From Melampsora larici-populina 98AG31 (Eukaryota; Basidiomycota; Pucciniomycetes; Pucciniales; Melampsoraceae), in contig NW_006768845.1 in assembly GCF_000204055.1 (NCBI RefSeq), positions 134,471 through 198,470 on the forward strand: a stretch of DNA of 64,000 nt. Reading direction: 5' to 3'. The notes under the pieces were generated by a model. That model was given only the letters and a program-made list of their open reading frames with translations, searched no databases and had not been told where the DNA came from. Of this stretch, positions 33,829 to 47,127 are shown one piece after another. How positions within the stretch are numbered: the stretch's first letter is position 1; the number at the start of each line of letters is the position of its first letter. The position numbers and the translations under genes are program-made.

Positions 33829-35997
33829 ATGTCCTCATCCAATCATCCGGTGACTAACTTCATTCCTCCTGCGTAAGTCAAACTCATTGATCTCTCTCAA
33901 TAACAAAGAAAATGATTTCGGAAATTAAGATGAAGTTGTTCGTAGTACTTGGTCACTCATTGAACACCTTTTTACTGATTTTGGAAAACAAAAATTAAAA
34001 GAAGTCATCAAATTTGTAGAAGTAAGTTTCATCATAGAACCCTTGCTTCAAAAAAACCAATCACAATCTAAAGTGTTCTTTTTACTTATGCACCTTTTTG
34101 TTTTGTTTTGAACTTTTCTTTTTAAATAGGAAGAATGTTTACCAGCAGAAACAATCTATCTTTCACAAATTTCAGATGATCCAAATAAACGTTGGAAAGA
34201 AGTGCCTAAGATTATGGAAGATTTAAAAAACAAAGCTAAATCTCTTGGTCTTTGGAATCTTTTCCTTTCAAAAGCACATTAGTTAAGTCTCATTTTCTCA
34301 AACAGACAAAAAAACATTAGAAAGAACTATATCATTAACATATATATGCGTGTGTGTTGTTTATTCTATAGTCCTGGTGAAGGTGTACCTTTAACTAATT
34401 TAGAGTATGCAGTCATGGCAGAAGTGATGGGTCATGCTATACGTATCGCCCCAGAGGCCATGAATTGTTCAGCTCCTGATACCGGTTAGTCGTGATTCTC
34501 ATTCTTCCTCGTAGCTTCACATTTTGGAATCAACTGAGAAAGGATGTTTGGTTTGATTGGAAGAACAGGTAATATGGAAGTCTTAGCTCGGTATGGAACG
34601 GCTGCTCAAAAAGAACGTTGGTTGAAACCTTTACTTGAGGGTCGTATTCGTAGTTCATTTTCCATGGTGCGCATACACTGCAGATGAACTCAAACTAAAC
34701 AGAATCTCTTCTCTTGGAGTCCCTGAATTAATATTACTCATTTCTTTACGTAGACGGAGCCCGACGTAGCTTCATCCGATGCAACTAATATCCAAACCAA
34801 AATAACTCTTGATCGAAAAACGTAAATATCTTACCATAAATTCTCAAAAACTTTCGGGAACTGAACTTGTCGTTTTTTCTTCTCTTGACCACAAAAATTG
34901 AACAACAGCAATGAGATTGTTATTAATGGTCGAAAGTGGTGGATCTCAGGAGCAGGAGATCCAAGAAACGATGTTCATTTAGTAATGGGAAAGTCAGATA
35001 CGAATGCAGCAGTTCATAGTCAACAATCGATTGTGATCGTACCAGCCAATACAAAAGGAGTTCGACTTATAAGACCTATGCAAGTCTTTGGTTATGATGA
35101 GTTGAGTGATTCGGAAAGATTTGTTTTGATGTGATCCATGAACTTAAACTGATTTCGTTTCTTGTAGTGCTCCTGAAGGTCATTTTGAAATTGGATATGA
35201 GAATGTACGTGTACCGGTTGAGAATTTGGTGTATGATTGGGGAAAAGGATTTGAGATTATTCAGTCTAGATTAGGACCTGGAAGGATCCATCATTGGTGA
35301 GCACAAAAGTTCAAAATAGTGCTTTTTAAGCTCATCTAACCTTTTCACTCACCATTTCCTTCAATGTTGAAAAAATTAGTATGCGTTCTATAGGCCTAGC
35401 CGAACGAGCCATTGGGTTGATGTTACTAAGAATCACAGATCCAAAGAAAAAGACATTTGGAAAACAACTTTATCAACATGGCTCAGTAGCTGACGAATTA
35501 GCAAGATCACGTATCGAATTAGATAGTGTCAGATTATTGGTTTATGCTGCAGCTCATCAAATTGATGGAGTAAGAGCAAAAGGAGCCATGAAAGCTATTG
35601 GAATGGCTAAAGCGATTGTGCCCATGACAGTTGGAAAGATTATTGATAGAGCTATGCAAGTTCATGGTGGTGAAGGTGTTTCACAAGATCAACCTTTGGC
35701 TAGTATGTTTGCTGGAGTAAGAACTTTAAGATTTGCGGATGTAGGTTTCAAAACTTGATATGTGATCTTTCTTTTTTGATGGAACGTGTAAAATGGAAGA
35801 ACTGAACTTTTTATCACTGTTTTTCTTTTCTTTTGCAGGGTCCTGATGAAGTTCATCAAGGTCAAATTGCTAAACAAGAATTGAAAAGAGTTCCATTGTT
35901 GAAAGCTAGAATGGAGAAAGTTAAAGAAAGTGAAGTGATTCTTTCAAAACATTATAAAATTCCTGATACAGCTGATTGGATTCGATCTAAGATTTGA
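33829..35997 (+). CDS. Acyl-CoA dehydrogenase (ACAD10/11-like)
   Basis: Ten exons: 33829-33872, 33930-34021, 34130-34281, 34372-34484, 34569-34666, 34754-34821, 34909-35100, 35168-35296, 35380-35740 and 35839-35997. From exon 2 on all phases agree; the protein is about 465 residues. Family signatures: [12 protein letters not shown] (FAD/substrate loop), [21 protein letters not shown] and [16 protein letters not shown] in the C-terminal helical domain. The enzyme would oxidise fatty acyl-CoAs with FAD in mitochondria or peroxisomes; this subgroup is linked to branched or hydroxy-acyl substrates. The odd point is the join of exon 1 to exon 2: exon 1 ([15 protein letters not shown]) leaves two bases, whereas exon 2 (EVVRSTWSL) needs one. 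The exon 1 call is therefore uncertain or a base is missing. Confidence 0.85.
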
Positions 35998-36846
35998 AAA
36001 AAGTAAATTGAAGTTGAAGTTTGTAAAAGGGAGGGGTAGAATAAAAGATGGACAGTTTTTTGTTTTGGTTGAAGAGGTTGAATTTGTAAGAGAAGGGGTA
36101 TGATTATGGATCATTGATGTTGCAAAGGGTAGTCCTATTTGATGTATTTATTTGAAAGTGTAATATATGTTTTATTTTTGTATCGTTTTCTGAATATTTA
36201 TTATTTAGTTTTCAAGAAGTTTATGAAATATTGATCCAATATTTACCAAACCAATATCAGTCTTTCGTTTACAATATAACTCCATACACACATATAGAGA
36301 ATTGATACATACACGAACCCAACCTGGGATCCGCACGGAGTTTCACAAGGTATCAGCATAAAATATGCTGATACAAAAGGGAATGCTTTACTAATTTTTT
36401 TGAAACCTTCTTTGAACCTTGATCATTCTGATAATTTTGAACATTTTTGAGCCAATTTTTCAACAAAAATACCACCTAATATATATTGTTATCTTGATGT
36501 CAACTTTTTTTTTGGAAAATCTGAAGGCTCCTGAGATTGTTTTGGTCCTTGCAGGTACTAACAAGGTAGTATCTGCAACCCTCCTCTACTTTGATTATCT
36601 GCAACCAAAGTTGAGATGTGAAAAACCTGGAGAAAATATGGGCCTGGAGTTTTTATTTTTTTGATACCAGAATTGAACATCTTTATATCAAAACCTAAGT
36701 CCTTTTAGAATTTATCTATAGCCAACTTGTGGTTACAGTGATCAAATGCATCTTTTTGCTGTCTTTTCCATAGTGGTGAAGTTATCAACAAGCTGATACT
36801 GCATACTTGATTACTCTGTGGTTACTAGACTGTTGATCAGTGCAAT
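35998..36846. other. AT-rich intergenic stretch
   Basis: 3' flank of the acyl-CoA dehydrogenase gene and AT-rich DNA without supported features, up to the TSD of the CACTA-like element. Confidence 0.5.
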
Positions 36847-36849
36847 AAT

Positions 36850-38241
36850 CACTACAACATATGACATCTTTACCCAGGGGTATAGAAAAGTAGTGTGGGC
36901 ATAGAAAACTATTGGTAGGGTACTTTTCTATACCAATAAAAAATGCTTTTGATAAACCTATGTAAGATATTTCAGATTGAGAAATTGAGTATCATCTTTG
37001 CCCTGACTCAGCTGTATGTATTGGGACCCAAAGGCAGTGCTACAGTGCACAGAATCTCAATTTTCTGTTTTTTGATATTTTTATCCTAAAATACAATTCT
37101 ATGGTGATAAAAGAGATCCTCAACCATGTTCAGCAATGTATGTGAGTATGTATGCACAATCTACACAGGTTGACAGACACTTTTTACATATGTACCACCC
37201 ACTTTGGCAAAAAAAGTTGCATTAATAATTTAATGCAACTTTTACATCACGGTGAGAAAATTTCTCACCGTGTATATATATGTAAAACCACACAACAGTG
37301 TGCTTGTTAGAAAGGTTCTTTAACCAAGTAAAAAGTGAAATCACCATGGTGATAATGAATCACAATGGTGTCTTTTACCATTTGGTAAACAAGGTCATTT
37401 GTTGATTGAGTTCAAAAACCAAAAAAAAACTTAATTGCTCTCATCGCTCTCAATATCATCTACCCGTTCAACTTCTGCAATTATTTTTTAAGCAATTTGA
37501 TTGATGATAACATGGTCAATGACCAAGATCTTCACTGTTGGCAGCAAAGTTGAATTGGTGGAAATGACGTCTTTTGAGGAAGTCGGATTCGAGTCTGAAT
37601 CAACACCATGATGAGATCGAATGGATTTGAGATTGAAAAGTTTAAGTAGAGAAAAAGGTTGAGGTGGTGATGATTTGAATGGTTTGCAATTGAAGAGAAA
37701 AGGACTTGTAGAAAACAAAGAAAAAAATGGTGAGGTCCGAAATAACAGGTGGTGATGGCTTGAGAAGAGAGAACGATGAAAAGTCGCAGTTGCATTAATT
37801 TGAAAATATTTGACTTTTAGTTGTTTTCAAGAATACGCACAATCTTTGCACATATGTGCAGAAATCCATGTATCTCTTTTGTTGCATTTTTGTTTACCGA
37901 ACGAGATTTTTGGGTGACATATGCGACCAAAAATCACTGTGCTTTTTTGGTGGTGCACAGTCGGTCGCATAGGTCACACACCGGTTGCCGAAGTGGGTGT
38001 ACAATATGACTGATGGACCATGCTTTCCCATTGGACAAGGCTCAAGAAGGGCTTTGAGTCTAAATTTATATACAGTCCCTGTGGTCATGTGGATATTTTC
38101 ATCTGTGGGTATAGAGCAGAATGGTATGTCTAGGCAGAGAGGACACTATCTCTATGGGTATAGAAAAGTACTTCACCCATAGTTTTCTATGCCCGCACTA
38201 CTTTTCTATACCCCTGGGTAAAGATGTCATTTGGTGTAGTG
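36850..38241. mobile_element. Non-autonomous CACTA-like element
   Basis: 1392 bp. The left end CACTACAACATATGACATC and the inverted right end agree over about 90 bp, including ATGACATCTTTACCCAGGGG and TATAGAAAAGTAGTG. The 3-bp TSD aat flanks both sides. CACTA ends with a 3-bp TSD are diagnostic of the EnSpm/CACTA superfamily. No transposase is present. The inside holds two palindromes (near 37210-37240 and 37249-37273) and another inverted pair at about 37915-37975. Confidence 0.88.
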
Positions 38242-38244
38242 AAT

Positions 38245-39075
38245 GTCTGTGCACTTATCAGTAATTTGATAGACACACGGACTCTCGGTTCAGCTCAAGT
38301 ATCCGGGATGTGCCCTACTGCACATATATCTCTGGTATTGGAATGGAGTTGCATTTATTTCTATTTTTCACATTTTTGTATTTGAATTCATAAGACTTCA
38401 CAACTCTCTTTGGGAATGTTGTGCTTTTAGTAGGCCAAAGATAACCATCTCTGTGATAATTCCATAGGGGTTTCAAGTGATTGAATGGCACACTTGGTGT
38501 TGAGAAAATAGAAATGATATTATGGTCTGTGTTGTTACTAAAGATGTGGTTGAAGCACAAGACCCAGGTCTGTGCATTTACCAATTCTCTATATATTTGG
38601 AATGGAATTGAATTTGCAGTTCCAATGAAAATGTTTGTTCATCCAAGTAGACATGAGCCAAGATAAGATAAAGAAAATAATCAAAAGTTGTGTTTTTATT
38701 CAAAAAGAGGATTTGTATAAATCATGAAAGAAGCAATCTTAAGTTTAAAGATTGAAGAGAAATTTGCCAGGCCCCCAAAGTCAAAAACCAGCATTCAGGA
38801 AAAGGAACCAAGTAGAGAAAGAAAATAGAAAGAGGAACAACAAAGTAAAAAAAACAAGAGAGAAAGACAGATGCATTTGTCTAACCAGCTCACTACCCAT
38901 TATACACCTGTCACAACTTACCACACTGCTCACCGTCTCATATTCCTCCATTGAGTCTACTTTTACAAGTATTGATATGAGAGCAGGCATTCAATTCCTT
39001 GTTAAGAATATGTAATCCAGGTCTTGTGAATTTCAATTGCAGGGTGCCAGGGTTTTTCATAGCTGATTCTAATCT
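38245..39075. other. AT-rich intergenic stretch
   Basis: No gene, RNA or paired repeat could be supported here. Confidence 0.5.
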
Positions 39076-41347
39076 CTAGTTTTTAAGGAAGTAAAGGATG
39101 GATCTAGACAACACAATAGACCCCTCTGTTGATGTATTCAAAACCTCTTCATAACTTGATCTTAGTCTCAATACATCATACCATGACCTCTTACATTCAA
39201 GAATCCAATGGAAAAGTAACCAAGCTGAAAATTTTACTTGTGATGTTCTAAAGATACCCATATTCTGTACTCTAAAACGTAAGAAATCTTGAAATGTCTT
39301 GGTTTTATTTGGAGCTAATTTCCTACTTTGATCTGTACTAAATGAGATTTTTTCAACTGGTAAACTTCCCCAAATCTTCATCAACCATTCATAACCTTCT
39401 TGTAAAGTTGAATTTACAATCTCTTCAGAAAGATCAAGTTGATGAATCTTCTGGGTTGTTTGTAATTGTAGTGAAAGAAATTGATGTGTTAAATGTTCAA
39501 GTCTGGCTTTCAGTGATTGATGAAACTCTTCACTTTTACACCTATGTTTGAAGTTCAACTTGATAAAGCTTTCTTGAAGATTCTTCATAAAAGGAGCCAC
39601 AATAGGATCAACTGTAAACATTGATGGTATACTGGATGATTTGCGGACACGGTTCACCAAATTTGGTAAGAGGTCCTTGCAACCCTTAAGGTCATCAGTC
39701 TCTGGAAAACTTTCTTTGACACTCTTTTCCTTCTTTGCCATACCTTTCAAGGGAAAAGTGGGTGAGCCAATATGATTATCAGGTTGACCACTGTAAGTAT
39801 TGGGATTCTCCAAGAGCCTTGTGCTAGTTGATGGATTTTGATTGATATCTGTTGAAATTCTTTGAGGTTCATTCATGAATTCTTGTGACTGTTTTGGTGG
39901 TTGGATTTCTGATTCAAGTATTCCAATATGCTTGTTCTGAATTATTGAACCCTGTGTAGGACAGTATTTCTTTGGAACCTTATCATTTTCTTTTGAGCTT
40001 CTCCTTTTGAATCCTGATTGGAATTTGAAAGAGGGTTCAATCCCTCCAAACTCTTGCTGATTGGCTTGGGTCAAATCATGATATTCATGAGCCTTATAAA
40101 GTACTGGCTTGTCATGAGAATGGGCTTCTGGTGTTGGATGAATTGTTCCTAAATCACTGTCTTTCTTCCCAATGGCTCCATGTGAGTCAATATTTCCAAC
40201 CAAATGCATATCATCATTCATGGAAGATGGGTTCCAAATTCCAAAGGGGTGATTTTCAACTGGATGTATATGAGGCAAAAATAGCTGTGGTCCTTGAATT
40301 CCATATAGATCCCCCACCTCTAAATCATGTAGTGCTTCCTGATTTCTGCTGGAGGATAAAATATCTTTGTATACATGATTTGGTTCATGTATTTTAATTA
40401 AACTCATTTCCCAATCATCTTTATTTGTTGGATTATGAAATATGTCAAGGGGAAAGTTTGAACCTGAAGTTTGTGGTAGTCTGTGATTAATATTTTCTAG
40501 ATGAACTGGAAAATCAACAGTAGGTAGCCCACGAGAATCCTCAAAGATGTCTTTTTTGTATGGGTCTTCATGCAAAATGTAGGCAGTTTCATACCCCTGA
40601 CTCTGAGAGTTTTCTTTTGATATTCCATGCCAATTGTATTGGGTACCTAAACTCCTGGTATCATGTATGGGAAGTTCAGGATGATTGTAGAGTTGTTTGT
40701 TTCCCCAAATATTTCCATGATCTACCAGGTTTTTAGAATTGTAGATGTCCACGGAAGATTCTTCCCCATTGAGTATATCTGAATGATGATGCTTATCAGT
40801 GCGTCCATTTGAGCTGGGTGAGAAACCTGTAGTTGGATTGAAATTGGATTTTGAATTATATTTATTCACACATTCAATTTAAGTGATATGTCAAACTAAA
40901 GATAACAAGTATCTTACCTCTTTTGTTTCCTCTAAGCTCTGGTTTTTCCAGTCCCATATGAGATAAATCTTTTGAAGTCTCTTGGTTTGGGGAAATTCCA
41001 TATTCATTTGAAATACTGTTAAGGTTGAAATTATCTGAGTCCCAATGATTAGGTTCAACTTGATTGTGATGAGGTATCATCTGATTGTTATGATTGGATG
41101 ATATTTGTTTGTTTTGATTGATAATTTCTGGAGTATTGAAGATTCCAAGTGGGTGATCCTGATAATCAATACATTCAGAGTTTCTAAACTCTGTCTGGAA
41201 GTTATTCATCCCAAGACCTCCAAAAGCCATGTCAAAGTGGATTGTGAAAAGAATGGTAAATATTGTAATGATATTTGACACTTTGAGGTGAACCTTGAAT
41301 ACATGGTCAAGCCAGATAAGCCCAGGGATGAAAGGATTCCAATACAT
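39076..41347 (-). CDS. Large predicted secreted protein, unrecognised
   Basis: Two exons (41347-40918 with donor GTAAGA, and 40826-39076) join in phase and encode 726 residues. The first 45 residues contain a hydrophobic run (IITIFTILFTIHF) followed by MAFGG, a plausible though late signal peptide or anchor. The body is rich in Asn, His, Ser and Pro with little predicted order. From about residue 540 it becomes helical (SEEFHQSLKARLEHL, EGYEWLMKIWGSLP) and lysine-rich. No domain is recognised. The upstream region and signal-peptide segment recur as decayed copies at 61.77-62.13 and 62.50-62.85 kb, so the gene belongs to a dispersed family. A secreted effector-like role is possible but only inferred from lineage and signal. 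Confidence 0.75.
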
Positions 41348-43395
41348 CTTGTGGTGATAGATGAGCAGATGAGAGGTAATAGAAGATTATTTCACTGCAA
41401 AGAGATTATTGTACAGGCCATATCTCAATGAGAGATAGAAGTGCTGCCTTATCAAATTGAATGCATTTACCCTCCAGTGGACCAAGGCCTAAATGATTTG
41501 GTCAAACCTGCAGTTACAAATATGAAGGACTGTCTCACAAAGCTACATAGAAGAATATTCATTTCCCACACACCTGCCAAAACATACATGTCCCACATGG
41601 AGCAATTTCAAATTCAAGTTTCAAGATGATAAACAACATTGGGTAACCAACACTGGAACATGTTACAAGTCAGATACAGCAGAACAGATTTTACTTGGTT
41701 GTACATGTTGCGCTCTTGATGCAGCACACCGGTTACAAAAACTCTTGGATTGGGCACAGCATGCAGCTTTGTGTCAAAAAGCAATGCTGGGCTTCAAGTT
41801 GCAGTTGTGCTCCACCACCTACATGTGCAGTGTAATTGAGCAGGTAACTATTTAATTGAATAAAATCAATGATAACCACCTGGGTTCACAATCACAGCCA
41901 GCTGGTGGCAAAAGCAAATAATGTGCATTGTATTTGGATTCCATTGGTATGAATAAATGTTCTACTGAGCCAAGAATTTCTTGTGTATCTTTTAAGCCAT
42001 TGTTTTGATCTTTGGATCCAGGATTGGTGCTCTGACACAGCACATAATCAAATCAAGTTGATATGTCAGCGTGATGATTTTCAAATGATCTCAATTTGAA
42101 TAGTAGATTGAACTCATCTTTTTAAAAAGTCCATGCTTTGCCAATATGTTGACCATTGGCTCTGCAAGCCACAGGCTGTGATGGTGCCAGGTAATCACTT
42201 TGAGGGTAAGTTGAAGGAGCTTGTAGGTCAATTTATGGTCAAGTAAGGTTACAGCTGCTCTTATGTACCACCAACATATATATCTTGGATTGAAAAATCC
42301 AAGGTATCCTCAGATTTCTCAACCCAAGGCATCTATGTTGGCAGTGATGAAGGTGTGTCAGTTTTCTTTTGTTGTTCAGCGATTGTTTGGTATGTGTAAT
42401 TGAATTGGAGAGAGACTAGCCGCCAACTAGTGTGCGTCAGACTTCCAGATCAACTGGTGCATCAGTGGTCCCGGGCACAACACTTGATGAAACACTGCTG
42501 CTGAAAAAATACTGACTTTGAAGTTATGGGAAGCTTTGGGTGAGTTTCCACTTAGAGCACTGCACTGATATGCACAGCAACTGGTCAGAAAAACCACAAT
42601 GCTGGGTTGTGCAACAGCAACCATCAGAGTTGCTGAGCTGGTGTTGGGATATTGCATGAAGTTTCAACTTTCAACAATCTAGAAGGAGACTTCCTACTTC
42701 CCAAATTAAGTATTCCGATTCAACATAAGATCTACATCACTAGTTACTGAACACCAGCACCAGGACTTGTACTGAGACTTTTAACAAGGGAAACACACTA
42801 AGGATAGAATTGAATAGATGAATAAAAAAACAAAGGTATTATCTCAAGAGATTAGATGATTCCAGGTCCAGTTGATTGAGTTTGATCCAGGTGGATTAAA
42901 GCAAAGACTGATAAAAGAAGAGATACAATGAAAGACAAATTTCTGAAGGGAGTTTTCTGTCAAGATTGTTGTAGGAAAGAGTGTTTGTATAGATTTGAAT
43001 GGGTTCTCTTATATCCTATTCATTTGAAAGTGTAATATTTCTGTTTGAATTGGATCTTTTCATCAACATTTATTCCCCAACCAAAGAACTCAAGGAAATC
43101 TTTTACCAAAAAGAAATTAATTTTATTTTCTTCACCAAAATGTAATACAGAAATAAGTAAGTTTAAATGAAATTGAAATTAAAGGTTCCAATGATCAAAA
43201 ATAGAAAATGTGTTTATTCAAGTATGTATATTTAGAAGGGATTTGATTCAAGATTTGATAAAGAAAACAAAAGAATTGTGGATTTGTTGTAGAAGAGAAT
43301 TGGGAATTGAGAAAGAAGAAAATTGGTCAATTCAAGATTTAGAGAGAGATATAAAATAATTCAAGAAAATATGGAAATTCAATTGATCAATTAAA
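41348..43395. other. AT-rich intergenic stretch
   Basis: About 2 kb between the secreted-protein gene and the CFEM gene. The first 250 bp are the upstream part of the dispersed repeat family described at 61.77-62.85 kb. No other feature is supported. Confidence 0.5.
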
Positions 43396-44253
43396 TTACA
43401 CCAATACGATAAGAAGGGGTATAAAAGTTAGGAAATGAAGTGACCAAGGTTTGTTTGAAGAAGCAAGATTAGTTTGTGATTTTGATTGAGGAATTGATTG
43501 AGATTTTGAAGAAGTGGTGTTTGGAGTTTGTAAAGAAGATGAAGTGGATTGATTAAAACCCGGAATAAGAAAACTTGTCTATACATAAATATATATATAT
43601 TCCAGAATTCATTCAGTTTTGAAGATCGATCATCAAGAAGGAGAGAGTCTTGAAATTGAAAAAACTTACAGATGGATCTAATGAACTTTTGGTAAGGTTT
43701 GATGAAAAATCAGTTGAATTGAAAGCTTTAATACGATAAAGTGTTACATTTAAAGTAAGACAAACCTACAAAGATGAACACTTTGAATTAATGAAATGCA
43801 GTAAAGAAAGATTGATGAGAGAAAGGTGAAAAGTGAAGGATTTGTTGGATTGGCTTAACTTGTTGACTTAAATTAAAGATCGTTTTGATATCATTCAATT
43901 CACATGTGTTTTGAAAACAAAGTTGTGAAGAATTCATAAAAGATGAACTTTGACAAAGACAACTAAAATCAGTCTGAATAGAAAATGACAAACAATCAAT
44001 CGAAATCAACTTTTGTTTGATAGAATGTGAGCAGTTTTTTTTTCTGTTGAAGGGAATGGCAAAAGAAACTTACGATTGAACAACCACCTGAATTACCTAT
44101 TGATGAAACATAACATGTTTGACCACATGAAGGTAATTCTGATAATGAGATTTGTCTTTTGGACAGAAAAATTGATGATTGGTTTGACAGTAATATCCAG
44201 CTTTGGATTACGAGGAATGAGAAAGAGATGATTGGATAGAATTGAAAGTTCAT
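43396..44253 (-). CDS. CFEM-domain protein, probably GPI-anchored
   Basis: Four exons, all phase 0 (44253-44074, 43973-43860, 43765-43670, 43578-43396), give 190 residues. The start ATG at 44253 opens a signal peptide (MNFQFYPIISFSFLVIQSWI). The CFEM cysteines follow: LPSCGQTC, GGC, then TDFSCLC with the conserved Asp before it, QLC, NTC and, across an intron, VCLTLN, making eight. The Ser/Thr/Asn-rich stalk ends in a hydrophobic C-terminus (HFLTFIPLLIVLV) typical of a GPI signal. CFEM proteins sit in the fungal cell wall or membrane; some bind haem, others act during host infection. Short exons explain why no long open frame reveals the gene. Confidence 0.85.
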
Positions 44254-45194
44254 CTTTTGGTAAATCAATCGATTTCTTTTTCGTCAAAAGATGATGCTGA
44301 TGATAATTATATTTTGTAATGGTCTGTCTTGAGTATCCAAAAGATGATATAGACAAGGCAAGTGATCGTAAATGATTGAAACTTTCAAGATATCAAGAAC
44401 TGATTTATAAACATTCCATCAAGAGCATCACTTTCTTGCCGAATACAACGAACTTGATCGGATTTGTTTTGTTTGTTTGCTGTGAACTGATCATTAAAGA
44501 GTCACTTCATCTTAAGCACTGCCTTCTAAGATGTTTCATTTGCTGTGAACAGAATGAAAAAAAACTTCATCCACAGCATTACTCATCGATCGATCAATCT
44601 TCGGGTTAATCTCAATTCCAAAAAAGCTTTTTCAACCTTTCGAACCCAACTCAAGTGACCGATTTGAACCCGACTTCTTGGTCCGCCGTCCAGCTATTGC
44701 AAAAAGAGATCAAAAATGCATCTTCAGAGTTCTAAGACCGTTGAATTTCTTATTCATCGCTATGTTTGCCGCGCAGAGAGGGCTTTGTTAAGCTGATTGC
44801 CACGTTGAGATTAAGATGAGTGACTGAAAACCCATCCAAGAACTACAGCTTTTCAACCATTGATGGAGTTGCCATTTTCAGCATTTTTGCTCGAAAAGGC
44901 TATTTACAGAGTGCTCAGTGTAGTGACGTATTGATTACGTACAACGGTTTTGTTTTCCCCGAGTCTGTATGATCATGTGTATTGCCAAAGTGTGATTGTG
45001 GTTTTTGCGAGAAGCTTCTGGAATTCTCTAAATGGTAAAGAGCTGTTTACCACCGAATGAAAACCCATCAAGAGCTTTGATCACATTCTCAATCAAGCAA
45101 CCCATTCAGCACACCCCTTCTTTCGAGAAATATCGAAAATAACATAACACGCGCATATCAAAGATATCATTCGAATTCGAATTGCGATTTGAAG
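44254..45194. other. Divergent intergenic region between CFEM and Cdc37 genes
   Basis: This is a shared upstream region for two divergently transcribed genes. No feature inside it could be supported. Confidence 0.5.
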
Positions 45195-47127
45195 ATGCCT
45201 CTCAATTATTCAAAGTGGGATGCTCTTGAGGTGATCTAATCCAACATCAAATCAAGCGTAATGATATGATAGCTGACTTTAATTTTTCTTATCTTCTTAG
45301 CTCTCGGATGATTCCGACGTTGAAGTTCATCCAAAGTAAGTCAAGATTTCCTCAGCTTTCCTACGAATCGAAATCTTTACTGATCATCATTACTCTTCTT
45401 TAAATTTCAATCTGTAGTGTTGACAAACGTAGTTTTATTCGAATGAAACAAAGGAAGATTCATCAAGAAAGAGAAGAACGTAAGATGAAGATCGAATCAT
45501 TCAAACATGAAGAAGAACTCAATCAGAAATTATTAAAAGAAATGAAAGATTTAATTAAAGAAGTTGAATCAGATGGAATCCAATCGATGAAAAAAACAGC
45601 TAGTCAACTTTCAGCTACAGGTGGAAGCGTACCACCAAGTGAAAATAAAGAACCTACGATTCAACAAATGGTCTTTAACTTATTAACTCAAATCTTATCA
45701 AAGGTTGAAAAAGATAAACCTGATGTTGGAGATGAAGATCAAGCTTGTCTTAAAGAACTTAATTTTCATTATACTAGGCTTTCTGAAAGAGAAGAAAAGA
45801 GAAAACTCGAATTGATACATGAAGAAGCTGAAGCCAAGAAACATATCACTAGTGAAGATGTACATGATGGATTTGATGTTTCGGTGAGTATAGAATCATT
45901 TAGTAGATTGATCTCACTGTACTCTTGATATAAGATGCCAAGATAAGTTTGCTGACTTTGAAAATTCCTTTTAGTATGTGGACAAGACTCCTTCGAAAGC
46001 TATTGATGAGACCGCTGCTCCATCTACCGCCACTAAATCCAAAAAAACTAGTATCGAAGTCTTGAATCCAAATTCGGTTGATTCATCTCTCGCTGCCCCT
46101 ACAAACGCGGTACGTTACTTCGCCACCACTGCGTCTCTTCCACTCAGCATATACTGATTCCTTTCGTTGTATCTTCATAGGTCGATGCAGACTCATCTGA
46201 CGATGAAGAGTTACCTCAACTTTCTTCATCAGCCATGAAATTTGCAAAGATCAAGGCATCTAATTACCCAGCTTCACTTGCAGCAATACAGGCTGATCCA
46301 TCACTCTATCTTGATGAACTCACTACTGATGCTTTACTTGTGGAAGCCTTTGAGGCCGAGATGAGAGGTGCAAAGGAACATGCAAGGAATTGTGTACATC
46401 AAGGACTTTTGCTTCAATATTGTCGCAAGTTGGGCAAGGATGGTGTTAGCTTGTTTTTTCGAAAGTAAGTCTTGAGGCCTCATTCCAGCTGCTCTGTAGA
46501 GAGTTTGCCGTGTCCATCATGAAAGAAACTGATGTTTGCGATTGCACCCTCAGGGTCGGGTCCGGTGAACCCCGTGCGATGGAAGTCTTCATAACAGATG
46601 TACAAACAACTTACGAACGAATCGCAGGTAGATGTAAAACAATCAAAGAAGAACGAGCATCAGATCCATCAGGAGGAAAAGAACAAATCCAATTAGTAGC
46701 CACGAACCCGACTACATCGATCAGTTTTGAGATACCAGAAGGACCACCACCAGAAGATTTAAGATTACAAACCGAAGATGGAACCGAAGCGGAATTAGAT
46801 GTAGAAGAAGTTCGAGGGTTTTTGAATGATCGATGGGAAACGTTTTGTTCGTTTCCAAAGAAACTACAAAAAGCACTTCAGACTAAGGAATTAGAAAAAG
46901 TGAATAAAGTGTTGGGTGAGATGGAAGTTCCAGAAGCCGAAAAAGTGGTACAAGATTTAGATCGGGTTGGGATTTTAAGTTTTAGTGAATCTGGAATAAT
47001 TGATCAAACTGGTAAGGAATCTGTGAAAAATGAAGAAGATCAAAAGAAGGAGGAGGAGGAAGGAAAAGTAGATGAGGATCATGAGGCTGAGGAATCGGGT
47101 AAGAATTCGATTGAGATTCCAGAATGA
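45195..47127 (+). CDS. CDC37: Hsp90 co-chaperone Cdc37
   Basis: Six exons (45195-45230, 45301-45335, 45418-45883, 45975-46109, 46181-46464, 46554-47127), all in phase, encode 509 residues. The N-terminus is the family signature: MPLNYSKWDALE, then LSDDSDVEVHPNVDKRSFIRMKQ, spread over three small exons. The Ser in the DDSD-like segment corresponds to the CK2-phosphorylated region. A coiled coil follows (EEELNQKLLKEMKDLIKEVE). The Hsp90-binding and C-terminal parts are recognisable in LGKDGVSLFFRK, FEIPEGPPPEDLR and DRVGILSFSESG. Cdc37 loads protein kinases onto Hsp90 in the cytosol. The C-terminal tail is Glu/Lys-rich. This is an intact single-copy-type housekeeping gene. Confidence 0.96.
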
